Assembly: GCA_022799175.1 (NCBI GenBank)
Contig: JAAWNY010000004.1
Coordinates: 23,343 to 87,342, forward strand
DNA from: Lachnospiraceae bacterium
Lineage (GTDB): Bacteria; Bacillota; Clostridia; Lachnospirales; Lachnospiraceae
Length of the DNA: 64,000 nucleotides
Direction of reading: 5' to 3'
Shown here: piece by piece, positions 17,440-26,582 of the stretch
Layout: each line of letters begins with the position of its first letter
Position numbering within the stretch: the first letter of the stretch is position 1
Notes under the pieces: model-generated
The model's database searches: none
The model's input: the letters and a program-made list of their open reading frames with translations, nothing else
What the model was told of the DNA's origin: nothing
Made by a program: the position numbers and the translations under genes

Positions 17440-18792
17440 ATGAATTTGCCGGAAGATTTTTTGAGACGAATGGAACATTTACTTGGCACAGAATATGTTT
17501 CTTGGCGGGATACTTATGATCAACCAGCGGTACAGGGAATTCGGATCAATCCGGCAAAACTGTCTCCGAAAGAATGGGAGAAGTTGTCTCCGTGGAACGT
17601 GCGGCCGGTTTTATGGAATCGGAACGGATATTATTGTGAACCGGATAGCCATCCTTCGAAAGATGTCTACTATTATGCCGGACTTTACTATATACAGGAG
17701 CCAAGTGCAATGGCGCCAGCAGCGGTGTTAGCACCGTTACCAGGACAAAAAGTACTGGATCTGTGTGCGGCGCCGGGAGGAAAAAGTACAGAATTGGGAG
17801 CAAGACTTGCCGGACAGGGGATATTGATAGCCAATGATATCAGTGCTTCCCGTGCCAAGGCATTGGTAAAAAATCTGGAGATGGCGGGAATTGCGAATGC
17901 TTGCGTGACGGCAGAAAAACCGCAAAAGCTGGCGGAGACATTTGGGGAATATTTTGATAAAATTTTGGTGGATGCTCCTTGTTCCGGAGAGGGAATGTTC
18001 CGAAAAGAACCCGATCTGATTAAAAGCTGGCAGGAGAGAGGCCCCGAAATTTATGCGCCTTTGCAACGGGAAATCTTGTTGCAGGCATCGAGGATGCTAA
18101 AGCCCGGAGGAGAATTGGTCTATTCCACTTGTACGTTCTCGCTGGAGGAGGATGAGGAAGTTGTGGACTGGTTTTTGAATCAGGCGCCGGAGATGGAATT
18201 GATTCCGCTTGTTGCCTGGAAGGGGGCGGCGGCTGGAATGGATGGGAAACCGGTGATTCGCTTATTCCCTCATCGGGTGGAAGGCGAGGGACATTTTATA
18301 GCATGGTTCCGCAAACGGGGCAAATGGATGAAAACGGACAAGAAACATCAGGAGCCCAAGAGATGGATGGCAGATGTCGGTAATGAGTTTTTAGAATGGG
18401 AACATTTTTTTGCACATCCTTTCGATCGGGCGCGGATGATGGTAAAGGAAGAACAGATATATCTGCTTCCGGAGGAATTTGATTCTAGCTGGCGACTGCG
18501 GTATTTGCGGACAGGACTTTTATTGGGGAGTGTGAAGCGGGGACGGTTTGAACCATCTCAGGCAATGGCAATGACCATAAGACCAAGAGACTATGCGCAG
18601 ACCTTTTCCATGAAGCGGGAGGATGAGAGAGTGATTCGCTATCTGAAAGGAGAAAGTATCCAGTTGACAGAGAAGGAGAAATTTATTAAGGGATGGGTAT
18701 TGGTCTGCGTGGAGGATTTTCCTTTGGGGTGGGCCAAGGCTTCTGGCAATGGCTTAAAAAATAAATATTATCCGGGATGGCGGTGGCAATGA
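17440..18792 (+). CDS. rRNA cytosine-C5 methyltransferase, RsmF-like
   Basis: A 450-residue NOL1/NOP2/Sun-family enzyme. The SAM site is DLCAAPGGKST and the two catalytic cysteines are in DAPCSGEGMF and YSTCTFSLEEDEE. The C-terminal part after about residue 300 is the RsmF/Nop2-type RNA-binding extension (YPGWRW end). It methylates a cytosine in 16S rRNA by homology; which one is not determinable here. I start at 17440 after GAAAGGAAA, not at the upstream 17392 candidate. The stop overlaps the next pseudouridine synthase gene. Confidence 0.9.
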   Translation: MNLPEDFLRRMEHLLGTEYVSWRDTYDQPAVQGIRINPAKLSPKEWEKLSPWNVRPVLWNRNGYYCEPDSHPSKDVYYYAGLYYIQEPSAMAPAAVLAPLPGQKVLDLCAAPGGKSTELGARLAGQGILIANDISASRAKALVKNLEMAGIANACVTAEKPQKLAETFGEYFDKILVDAPCSGEGMFRKEPDLIKSWQERGPEIYAPLQREILLQASRMLKPGGELVYSTCTFSLEEDEEVVDWFLNQAPEMELIPLVAWKGAAAGMDGKPVIRLFPHRVEGEGHFIAWFRKRGKWMKTDKKHQEPKRWMADVGNEFLEWEHFFAHPFDRARMMVKEEQIYLLPEEFDSSWRLRYLRTGLLLGSVKRGRFEPSQAMAMTIRPRDYAQTFSMKREDERVIRYLKGESIQLTEKEKFIKGWVLVCVEDFPLGWAKASGNGLKNKYYPGWRWQ

Positions 18793-19652
18793 TGGGGAGA
18801 CAGATTCGGCTGGATCGTTTTTTGACCGATATGGGGAAAGGAAGTCGGTCTCAGATTCGTCAGGCAGCAAAAAAAGGCCGGATTCAGGTCAATGGACAGA
18901 TCGAGAAGCAAACAGATCGAAAGGTTGATACCATCGATGATATTGTGACTTTGGACGGCAGTCGGGTACCGTATCAGACATGGGAATATTTTATGCTCAA
19001 TAAGCCTCAAGGGGTGGTATCAGCCACGGAAGATCGTCGATATCCGACGGTAGTGGAGTTGTTGCATGGGGACAAACGAAAGGATCTGTTTCCGGTGGGG
19101 CGGTTGGATTTGGACACAGAAGGTCTGCTCTTGCTGACAAATGACGGAGAGCTGGCTCACAATCTACTCTCGCCAAAAAAACATGTAGATAAGACGTATT
19201 TTGCCAAAATTGAGGGGAAGCTGCCAGAGGATGCCATAGAACAGATGGCAAAGGGAATGCGATTAAAGGATCAGACCCCTGTACAGCCGGCAAAGCTGAC
19301 GATCGGAAAACTCGGGAGCGTAAGCGAAGTTTTTCTAACGATTCAGGAAGGAAAATTTCATCAGGTGAAGCGGATGTTTGAGGCATTGGATTGCCAAGTG
19401 GTTTATTTGAAGCGGTTGTCGATGGGGTCACTTTTTTTGGATGAGACATTGCAGCCTGGGGAGTACCGTCCGCTGACACAAGAGGAAATTATCTGTCTAA
19501 AGAACAGCCAGGAAAAGCGGACGATAAGGAATTCGGACGGACAGAAAAACAACCAGAAAGCAGGAAGGGAAAGCAAAATTGGAGAAAAAGCAGGAGGACA
19601 GGGGCTTGTCAGTTCGGCAGGCGCTTTTGCAAAAGAAAGCGGTGATTTTTGA
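18789..19652 (+). CDS. RsuA/RluB-family pseudouridine synthase
   Basis: A protein of about 287 residues with an N-terminal S4 RNA-binding domain (IRLDRFLTDMGKGSR) and the synthase domain with the catalytic Asp in GRLDLDTEGLLLLTNDG. The HQVKRMFEAL block is also typical. It converts a uridine in rRNA, by homology in 23S (RluB) or 16S (RsuA). The start is uncertain: ATG at 18777, 18789 or 18792; I use 18789, which forms an ATGA overlap with the preceding stop. The tail after residue 245 is Lys/Gln/Gly-rich and disordered. Confidence 0.88.
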   Translation: MMGRQIRLDRFLTDMGKGSRSQIRQAAKKGRIQVNGQIEKQTDRKVDTIDDIVTLDGSRVPYQTWEYFMLNKPQGVVSATEDRRYPTVVELLHGDKRKDLFPVGRLDLDTEGLLLLTNDGELAHNLLSPKKHVDKTYFAKIEGKLPEDAIEQMAKGMRLKDQTPVQPAKLTIGKLGSVSEVFLTIQEGKFHQVKRMFEALDCQVVYLKRLSMGSLFLDETLQPGEYRPLTQEEIICLKNSQEKRTIRNSDGQKNNQKAGRESKIGEKAGGQGLVSSAGAFAKESGDF

Positions 19653-20304
19653 TCTGGATGGTACGCTTGTCGATTCCATGTGGATGTGGAAAGCAATCGA
19701 TATCGAGTATCTGGGGCGTTACGGCTACGAATGCCCGCCGTTTCTTCAAAAAGAGATTGAAGGAATGAGTTTTTCTGAGACAGCGATATATTTTAAAGAA
19801 ACTTTTCGACTTCCAGATACGCTAGAAGAGATCAAGCAGGCCTGGGTGGAAATGAGTATTGAAAAATATCGCAGGGAGGTGCCGTTGAAGGCAGGGGTCC
19901 GGCCTTTTCTGGAGTTTTTAAGACAGGAAAAAATCGCGATGGGAATCGCGACTAGCAATGGCAAAGAAATGGTAAATGCGGTGTTGGAATCGTTAAATAT
20001 CGCACCGTTTTTCCAAGTAATTGCCACAGCCTGCGAGGTGGCGGCCGGAAAACCTGCGCCAGATATCTATCTGAATGTGGCTCAGAGATTAGGCGTAAGT
20101 CCGAATCGGTGCATGGTCTTTGAAGATGTGCCAGCGGGGATCTTAGCCGGAAAAGCCGCCGGGATGACGGTCTGTGCCGTACAGGATACCTTTTCTGCCG
20201 ACATGCAAGAGGAAAAGCTTCGGTTGGCTGATTATTATATTGAGGATTATTTTGCGCTGTTAAAGAAGAATGGCGGAATGGAAAGAGGGGAAAGAAATGG
20301 GTGA
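19606..20304 (+). CDS. HAD-superfamily hydrolase, beta-phosphoglucomutase-like
   Basis: A protein of about 232 residues. Motif I is [12 protein letters not shown] with the nucleophile Asp, motif II is ATSNG, the Lys of motif III is in [10 protein letters not shown] and motif IV is [12 protein letters not shown]. It should be a phosphatase or phosphomutase on a small phosphorylated metabolite. No ATG fits the start. A TTG at 19606 has AGGAGG eight bases upstream; TTG at 19579 is a weaker option. Either way the gene begins inside the 3' end of the pseudouridine synthase gene. Confidence 0.85.
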   Translation: MSVRQALLQKKAVIFDLDGTLVDSMWMWKAIDIEYLGRYGYECPPFLQKEIEGMSFSETAIYFKETFRLPDTLEEIKQAWVEMSIEKYRREVPLKAGVRPFLEFLRQEKIAMGIATSNGKEMVNAVLESLNIAPFFQVIATACEVAAGKPAPDIYLNVAQRLGVSPNRCMVFEDVPAGILAGKAAGMTVCAVQDTFSADMQEEKLRLADYYIEDYFALLKKNGGMERGERNG

Positions 20305-22201
20305 TTTTTTGCCGATTTGCCAGCAAGACATGAAAGCACGGGGATGGAACCAATGTGATTTTGTCTATGTAACTGGAGATGCCTATGTGGATCATCCTTC
20401 TTTTGGCACCGCTATCATCAGTCGGATTCTGGAGGCAAGGGGATATCGGGTAGGGATTCTCGCACAACCAGACTGGCGAGACGCAAAAAGCATCCAGATT
20501 CTTGGAAAACCAAGACTTGGATTTTTGGTGTCAGCTGGCAATATGGATTCTATGGTCAACCATTACTCTGTTTCTAAAAAGCGTCGTCAACAGGATTTAT
20601 ATACCCCTGGTGGTGCGATGGGACGCCGGCCGGACTATGCCACAATTGTTTATTGTAATCTGATTCGTTCGGTTTACAAAAATGTTCCCCTTATCATTGG
20701 TGGAATTGAGGCAAGTTTACGGCGCCTGGCTCACTACGACTATTGGTCCGATCGCTTGAAACGATCGATTCTTTTAGATTCCCAGGCGGATTTGCTCTCT
20801 TATGGCATGGGAGAACATTCGATTGTAGAGATTGCGGAAGCACTAGATGCAGGAATTAATGTGAAACAAATTACCTTTGTGGACGGCACGGTTTATCAGA
20901 CCCGGAGTTTGGAAAATGTCTATGATTATGAGTTGTTGCCAGACTATGAGGAAATAAAAAAGAATAAACGAGAATATGCTCACAGTTTCGGGATTCAGTA
21001 CCGCAATACAGATCCTTTTGGGGGAAAGCGTCTGGTGGAGTCCTATAGTGGTCGGAATTATGTGGAATATGTGGTACAAAATCCGCCGGCAAAACCGTTG
21101 TCCCAAGGGGAAATGGATGAAATCTATGGACTTCCCTACATGAGAAATTATCACCCTTGTTATGAAGCAGCTGGAGGAGTACCTGCATTACAGGAGATTA
21201 AGTTCAGCCTGATCAGTAATCGGGGTTGCTTTGGGGCTTGTAGTTTTTGTGCATTGACTTTTCATCAGGGGCGTATTATTCAGTCCCGAAGCCATGAATC
21301 CCTGATAGCAGAGGCAAGGCGACTGACAGAAGAACCAGATTTTAAAGGTTATATTCATGATGTGGGAGGGCCGACGGCTAATTTTCGTTTTCCGGCTTGT
21401 AAAAAGCAGGAAAGCAAAGGCGCTTGTCCAGACAAGCAATGTTTATTTCCCAAACCCTGCAAAAATATGAATGCGGATCATGGAGATTATATTGCTTTGT
21501 TGCGAAAACTGCGGGCTTTGCCGAAAGTGAAAAAGGTTTTTATCCGTTCGGGAATTCGTTTTGATTATCTGTTAGCAGATAAAAATCGGAATTTTTTGCA
21601 AGAATTATGTGAACATCATGTCAGCGGACAATTGAAGGTAGCGCCAGAACATGTGTCAGATAAAGTTCTCATGCGAATGGGAAAACCCCCCAATGCGGTC
21701 TATCGGAAGTTTGTTAAAGCATATGAAGACATGAACAAATATTTGGGGAAAGAGCAATATCTGGTGCCGTATCTGATGTCCTCCCATCCAGGTTCCACTC
21801 TTCAGGAGGCGGTAAAGTTGGCAGAGTATTTACGGGAGCTGGGATATATGCCGGAACAGGTACAAGATTTTTATCCCACTCCATCTACGCTTTCCACTTG
21901 TATGTATTATACAGGGCTAGATCCCCGGAATATGGAAGCGGTATATGTGCCGACAAATCCGCATGAGAAGGCAATGCAGAGAGCGTTGATTCAGTATCGG
22001 GATCCCAGAAATTATGAGTTGGTTGTGGAAGCTTTAAAACGAGCCGGACGGACCGATCTGATTGGTTATGACCAAAAGTGTCTGGTACGTCCGGGAAGAG
22101 GAGAAGAAAAGCAAACATCGCTCAAAAAAGAGAGTCGAAAAAAGAAAACCATACGAAACGTCCATCAAAAAAAGAAATCGGATCGGAAAGGAAAATGGTG
22201 A
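20297..22201 (+). CDS. Radical SAM protein, YgiQ family
   Basis: A 634-residue protein with the iron-sulfur motif in [15 protein letters not shown] (CX3CX2C) in the middle of the chain. The N-terminal part has [16 protein letters not shown] and [16 protein letters not shown], both diagnostic for YgiQ. A second Cys group ([15 protein letters not shown] then PKPC) follows. The reaction of YgiQ proteins is not established. The C-terminus is very basic, suggesting nucleic acid contact. I start at 20297 with GAGGGGA upstream; the start overlaps the HAD gene by eight bases. Confidence 0.9.
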   Translation: MGDFLPICQQDMKARGWNQCDFVYVTGDAYVDHPSFGTAIISRILEARGYRVGILAQPDWRDAKSIQILGKPRLGFLVSAGNMDSMVNHYSVSKKRRQQDLYTPGGAMGRRPDYATIVYCNLIRSVYKNVPLIIGGIEASLRRLAHYDYWSDRLKRSILLDSQADLLSYGMGEHSIVEIAEALDAGINVKQITFVDGTVYQTRSLENVYDYELLPDYEEIKKNKREYAHSFGIQYRNTDPFGGKRLVESYSGRNYVEYVVQNPPAKPLSQGEMDEIYGLPYMRNYHPCYEAAGGVPALQEIKFSLISNRGCFGACSFCALTFHQGRIIQSRSHESLIAEARRLTEEPDFKGYIHDVGGPTANFRFPACKKQESKGACPDKQCLFPKPCKNMNADHGDYIALLRKLRALPKVKKVFIRSGIRFDYLLADKNRNFLQELCEHHVSGQLKVAPEHVSDKVLMRMGKPPNAVYRKFVKAYEDMNKYLGKEQYLVPYLMSSHPGSTLQEAVKLAEYLRELGYMPEQVQDFYPTPSTLSTCMYYTGLDPRNMEAVYVPTNPHEKAMQRALIQYRDPRNYELVVEALKRAGRTDLIGYDQKCLVRPGRGEEKQTSLKKESRKKKTIRNVHQKKKSDRKGKW

Positions 22202-22207
22202 TCAGAT

Positions 22208-22993
22208 ATGAAAATTGCAGTAGTAACAGGAGCGTCTTCTGGTATGGGAAGAGAGGCAGTGATCCAAATTGCCGATCGGTTTGGTGGGATCGAGGAGATC
22301 TGGGTGATTGCCAGACGCAGAAATTCTCTGGAGGAACTTTGCAGGGAGGTTCCCGTTCCTTTGCGAATTTTTTCTCTGGATTTGATGGAGGAGAATTCCC
22401 TGGATATCTTGGACTGGGAATTGAAACAGAGAATGCCAGAAGTAAAGATTCTGGTTAATGCTGCTGGTTATGGAAAGATCGGCGATGTGGGAACCATGGA
22501 TTTGTCAGAGGAGGCCGGCATGGTACGCCTCAACTGTGAAGCATTATGTGGGATTACGCATCTCATGTTGCCTTATATGTCTAATCACAGTCGGATTTTG
22601 ATGTTTGCTTCTGCCGCCGGTTTTCTGCCTCAGCCCGGGTTTGCTATTTATGCTGCCACAAAAGCTTTTGTGATCCATTATAGTCGAGGACTGAATACAG
22701 AACTACGTTCGCGTGATATTGTGGTGACAGCAATCTGTCCCGGACCAGTGGCAACTGAATTTTTTGCAGTGGCGGAAACTCACGCGAAGATGGCGTCTTA
22801 CAAGAAGAAAGTTATGGCAAATCCTCGGAGAGTGGTTCGTCGAGCGTTACGAGACAGTATGATGGGGAAAACACTATCCATATATGGACCAGCTATGAAA
22901 GGGTTTTGGCTTCTGTGCAAGATACTTCCTCATGGACTGATTTTGCAGATATTAGAACGGATGACCACCGGAGAGGAGTCAAAATTATCATGA
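22208..22993 (+). CDS. Short-chain dehydrogenase/reductase
   Basis: A 261-residue Rossmann-fold oxidoreductase. Cofactor motif TGASSGMG near residues 7-14, structural NAAGYG, catalytic YAATK with upstream Ser in FASAAGF, and PGPVATEF after the active site. The group is the classical SDR type (DltE/YqjQ-like). A C-terminal hydrophobic stretch may associate with membrane. The substrate is unknown. It overlaps the next gene by four bases (ATGA). Confidence 0.88.
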   Translation: MKIAVVTGASSGMGREAVIQIADRFGGIEEIWVIARRRNSLEELCREVPVPLRIFSLDLMEENSLDILDWELKQRMPEVKILVNAAGYGKIGDVGTMDLSEEAGMVRLNCEALCGITHLMLPYMSNHSRILMFASAAGFLPQPGFAIYAATKAFVIHYSRGLNTELRSRDIVVTAICPGPVATEFFAVAETHAKMASYKKKVMANPRRVVRRALRDSMMGKTLSIYGPAMKGFWLLCKILPHGLILQILERMTTGEESKLS

Positions 22994-23556
22994 AAAAGGA
23001 AAAGGGACAGTATGGATACCGGAACAGTATCCGGCGAATGCGTCTTTGGATTACGGGAATTTTAGCTGTTGCGATTCTGGCACAGGTTTTGGCACGCTTT
23101 TTGACAGACAATCCGTCAGCAAAGAATATTTTGACTGTAATGGCGATTCTAACTGTCCTGCCAATGGCAAATATGGCATCGCCATTGTTGGCATCCTGGC
23201 GTTATCGCACCCCAGCAGAGACCTTTTATCAAAAGGTGCAACCTTATGAATCGGTTTGTGTGATTCTTTATGATTTGATTTTGACAACGAAAGAATATGT
23301 GTTGCCCATGGATGTGATTGCGGTGCATCCCAATGGGGTATATGCTTATTGCACGGCTGTAAAGAAAGACAAAGCCAAGGCCGAGAAATCACTGAATGAT
23401 CTGTTTACCGCCAATCGATTGGAGCCGAAGGTAAAGCTGATTTGGGAAGAAAATAGCTTATGGCGAAGGCTGGAATGTTTAAAACCCGCAGATTCTTTTA
23501 CGGATGACGGGACCGTAGAATATGTGGTGTCATTGTTGAAAAGCCTTTCTATGTAG
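22990..23556 (+). CDS. Uncharacterised membrane protein with two N-terminal helices
   Basis: A 188-residue protein starting with a basic stretch (MKKEKGQYGYRNSIRRMR), then two hydrophobic helices at about residues 20-40 and 48-65, then a mixed alpha/beta soluble domain. No catalytic motif is recognised. The ATG at 22990 overlaps the stop of the SDR gene and has GGAGAGGAG upstream, so an earlier in-frame start at 22906 is unlikely. Function unknown; clostridial relatives are often left unnamed or loosely called GlcNAc-transferase-like. Confidence 0.78.
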   Translation: MKKEKGQYGYRNSIRRMRLWITGILAVAILAQVLARFLTDNPSAKNILTVMAILTVLPMANMASPLLASWRYRTPAETFYQKVQPYESVCVILYDLILTTKEYVLPMDVIAVHPNGVYAYCTAVKKDKAKAEKSLNDLFTANRLEPKVKLIWEENSLWRRLECLKPADSFTDDGTVEYVVSLLKSLSM

Positions 23557-23574
23557 GGAGGATCGGAGCAGAAG

Positions 23575-24564
23575 ATGCAGAGTATTGAAGTAAATAAAAA
23601 TGAGGCAGGACAACGACTGGATAAATTTTTAGGAAAATATTTAAACCTTGCGGGGAAAAGTTTTCTCTATAAAATGATGAGAAAGAAAAACATTACTCTC
23701 AATGGCAGGAAATGTGACGGTTCGGAAAGACTTCAACAGGGAGATTGTATTCGGCTGTTTTTGGCAGACGAAACGATCGCGAAATTTTCTCAGGTGAAAA
23801 TACAACAAGTAGAAGAAAAAAAGCTGAATATTTTATATGAAGATGAACATATTCTGCTGATAAATAAACCGGCAGGAATGCTTTCCCAGAAAGCAAAGGA
23901 TACGGATGAGTCGCTGGTGGAGTATGTGATGGATTATCTGCTTTCCTCTGGTCAACTTACCAGAGAGGAACTTCGTAGTTTTCGCCCCTCGGTCTGCAAC
24001 CGTCTGGATCGAAATACCAGCGGTCTGGTAGCCGCAGGGAAGTCGTTGGTTGGACTACAACTTTTATCGGCCATTTTTCAAGAGCGTTCGCTGCATAAAT
24101 ATTATCTCTGTGTGGTAAAAGGAAACGTAAAAGAAAAGCAACGACTCAGCGGGGTGCTGATGAAAGATAATCGCAAGAACCAGGTACACGTAAAAATAAC
24201 AGCAGAAAAATGGCTGGCGAAACAAGAAAATCAGAAGACTATCATTCATACCGAATATGAGCCACTGGAGTACAAGAACGGATACACTCTTTTGAAGGTG
24301 ACTTTGATTACCGGAAAAACACACCAGATTCGGGCGCATTTGGCAGCAGTCGGTCATCCGATTGCTGGAGATTATAAATATGGGGATCCAAAAGTCAATG
24401 CGGAGGTGAAAAGCATATATGGGGTTCGTTCTCAGATGCTGCATTCGTTTCAGATGGTATTTCCAGATATGCCAGAACCACTGACCTATTTGAGCAAAAA
24501 ATGCTTTACTGCACCCGTACCAGTAGAATTTCAGAGAATGTTTGCAGAAATTTTTTCAAACTAA
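23575..24564 (+). CDS. RluA/RluC-family pseudouridine synthase
   Basis: A 329-residue enzyme with N-terminal S4 domain (AGQRLDKFLGKYL) and a catalytic domain whose Asp lies in CNRLDRNTSGLVAAG. The later KTHQIRAHLAAVGHPIAGD is the family signature. It isomerises uridines in 23S rRNA, by homology at RluC sites. It is the second of three pseudouridine synthases in the window. GGGAGG occurs a little upstream of the ATG. Confidence 0.9.
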   Translation: MQSIEVNKNEAGQRLDKFLGKYLNLAGKSFLYKMMRKKNITLNGRKCDGSERLQQGDCIRLFLADETIAKFSQVKIQQVEEKKLNILYEDEHILLINKPAGMLSQKAKDTDESLVEYVMDYLLSSGQLTREELRSFRPSVCNRLDRNTSGLVAAGKSLVGLQLLSAIFQERSLHKYYLCVVKGNVKEKQRLSGVLMKDNRKNQVHVKITAEKWLAKQENQKTIIHTEYEPLEYKNGYTLLKVTLITGKTHQIRAHLAAVGHPIAGDYKYGDPKVNAEVKSIYGVRSQMLHSFQMVFPDMPEPLTYLSKKCFTAPVPVEFQRMFAEIFSN

Positions 24565-24588
24565 CGATCCGAGAAAGAGGGGAAATAG

Positions 24589-25806
24589 ATGGAACGAAAA
24601 AAATGGGAGGTCGCTGTTGATACAGCAGGACGTTTACATTTATTGCTGTTACGTTTTCTGGCCGGAATACTGACCTTTTTTCTGATTCTTACTCCTCTTA
24701 ACGGAATCTGGATCCTATCACAGATGAGAACGTATGGCATTTTCCAGGACTTTTTGGGCTATTTTCGGCACTGGTCCTCGATTGTTTCCCTGATTGCTTT
24801 TTTTATATGCTATTTGGGAATGTGGACCGTTTTGTTCTGGCTTTGCATAATTTGCCGACGACTGCGAATGATGAAGCGATTGATCGTTTGGAGTATGCTT
24901 TGGATTCCCGTTCTTAATTATGGTTTGGCGTGGTATGTGCGAAGTCTGGCTTATCAGGAGATTGATCATACTATTCATAAAATACGTCTTGACGATGTGC
25001 GGATAGAACAGCAGATCTGTCGGACTCGTTATCCTATTTTATTGGTACATGGTGTAGGATTTCGCGATTTTCACTATTTTAATTATTGGGGGCGAATTCC
25101 CAGAGAACTGGTAAGAAATGGTGCGCAAGTTTACTATGGACATCAAGAGGCATGGGGAACCGTGGAAGATAACGGAGAAATATTGAAGACAAAAGTCCAG
25201 GAAATTTTAAGAGAAACCGGTGTCGAAAAGGTAAATATTATCGCCCATTCCAAGGGAGGATTGGACTCCCGTTATCTCATCAGCGGTCTGTCCATGGCTC
25301 CTTATGTAGCGACATTAACCACCATCAACACCCCTCATCGAGGATCGGCATTGGTAGAATTTCTGATGCGATTGCCGGATCCGGTGTACCGGAAGGTATG
25401 TGCTCTGATTGATGGATATTTCAGGAAACTGGGTGACAAAAAGCCGAATGCTTATCTGGCCAGCCGTCAGCTTTCCTGCGGTTATGCCGTTAGATTTAAC
25501 CAGCAATACCCGGATGCGCCAGAAGTATGGTATCAAAGTTATGCTAGTCTGATGAAACATGGATTCAGCAGCAAGCTTTTATGCATTCCATACTGGATTC
25601 TAAAGTGGCTGGATGCCCCCAATGATGGATTAGTGACCGTAGAATCGGCACGTTGGACCAATTTTCAAGGCGTTGTCACAAACCAGTGTCTGCGGGGAAT
25701 TTCTCATGGAGATATGATTGATTTGACGCGTGAAGATTACAGAGATTTTAAAGTGCTGGAGTTTTATATTCAACTGGTCAAGAGATTGGCAGAGATGGGC
25801 TATTAA
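24589..25806 (+). CDS. Membrane-anchored alpha/beta hydrolase, lipase-like
   Basis: A 405-residue protein. Three hydrophobic helices in the first 120 residues anchor it; the rest is an alpha/beta hydrolase. The catalytic triad can be read: Ser221 in AHSKGGLD, Asp346 in NDGLVTV and His373 in ISHGDM. LLVHGVGFRD supplies the oxyanion-hole region. This is close to triacylglycerol lipase/esterase families. The catalytic side is probably extracellular if three helices span the membrane. Substrate unknown. Confidence 0.82.
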   Translation: MERKKWEVAVDTAGRLHLLLLRFLAGILTFFLILTPLNGIWILSQMRTYGIFQDFLGYFRHWSSIVSLIAFFICYLGMWTVLFWLCIICRRLRMMKRLIVWSMLWIPVLNYGLAWYVRSLAYQEIDHTIHKIRLDDVRIEQQICRTRYPILLVHGVGFRDFHYFNYWGRIPRELVRNGAQVYYGHQEAWGTVEDNGEILKTKVQEILRETGVEKVNIIAHSKGGLDSRYLISGLSMAPYVATLTTINTPHRGSALVEFLMRLPDPVYRKVCALIDGYFRKLGDKKPNAYLASRQLSCGYAVRFNQQYPDAPEVWYQSYASLMKHGFSSKLLCIPYWILKWLDAPNDGLVTVESARWTNFQGVVTNQCLRGISHGDMIDLTREDYRDFKVLEFYIQLVKRLAEMGY

Positions 25807-25877
25807 AGATGAAAACGGTAGAAACTTTCAGCGGTGAGATGACCGAGTAGGAATGGAAGAAGGAGAGAGGATAACGC

Positions 25878-26399
25878 ATGAAGAAGAATCAGCAGCAGAC
25901 AGCAAACATGGTTTGGTCAAAAGAGGAGCTGGAAAAACGAAAGCAGATAATGGAAAGTCTTCATCCAGGATTTCTAGATATGGAATTGGCATTGAGCACA
26001 TGGCTGGGATTGGTTTTGAGCGGGCGGTTATTTCTTCATGGCCTCAGCATTATTCTGGGAGCAGAAAACGGTTGGCTGATTTTGGCGGTACCATTTAATT
26101 TACTGATTTGTTTTGGCCTTTATTCCGTGTGTATTCAGCAGCAATGGGTATTGGCCTGGGTGTTTTTGATTATCAGGACTGGAGAATTGGGGAAAACTTT
26201 GATTCGGACATTGCCAAGTCTGTGGTATCTGAATTTTTGGGGAGATCTGTGGTGGGTGAGCACAATCGTGGTGTTGATGTTAGATATTAGTTTTTTAGCA
26301 TTCATAGCCTTTTTTCCATCGGTCCATCGTTGTGTAGAAAATCGAAAACGGGTATATTCCGGACAGGAACTTGTGTCTCCTAAAGAGGAGACATTCTGA
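25878..26399 (+). CDS. Uncharacterised four-helix membrane protein
   Basis: A 173-residue protein with a hydrophilic N-terminal 30 residues and four hydrophobic segments (about 38-60, 66-85, 88-105, 122-145). GAGAGGATAACGC leads to the ATG. No motif recognised. It follows the lipase-like gene by 70 bases and may be co-transcribed. Confidence 0.7.
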   Translation: MKKNQQQTANMVWSKEELEKRKQIMESLHPGFLDMELALSTWLGLVLSGRLFLHGLSIILGAENGWLILAVPFNLLICFGLYSVCIQQQWVLAWVFLIIRTGELGKTLIRTLPSLWYLNFWGDLWWVSTIVVLMLDISFLAFIAFFPSVHRCVENRKRVYSGQELVSPKEETF

Positions 26400-26462
26400 T
26401 ATGTCTGTGTATTTAGCATAGGGATCATAGAAAAAGTTTTTACATAAAACATCCTGGTTTTC

Positions 26463-26491
26463 TTGCGGAATCTGTACTTTCGTGTTATAAC
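26463..26491 (+). promoter_or_regulatory. Probable SigmaA promoter of the CoA-dehydratase activase pair
   Basis: TTGCGG at 26463-26468 and TATAAC at 26486-26491 with a 17-base spacer. Confidence 0.4.
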
Positions 26492-26582
26492 ATTATATTG
26501 GTTACTATTTTGTCATACTTTTAAAGAGTAAGAGACGAATTTGTGTCGATAAAATACCAAACGACTATTAGGGGTGGATAAA

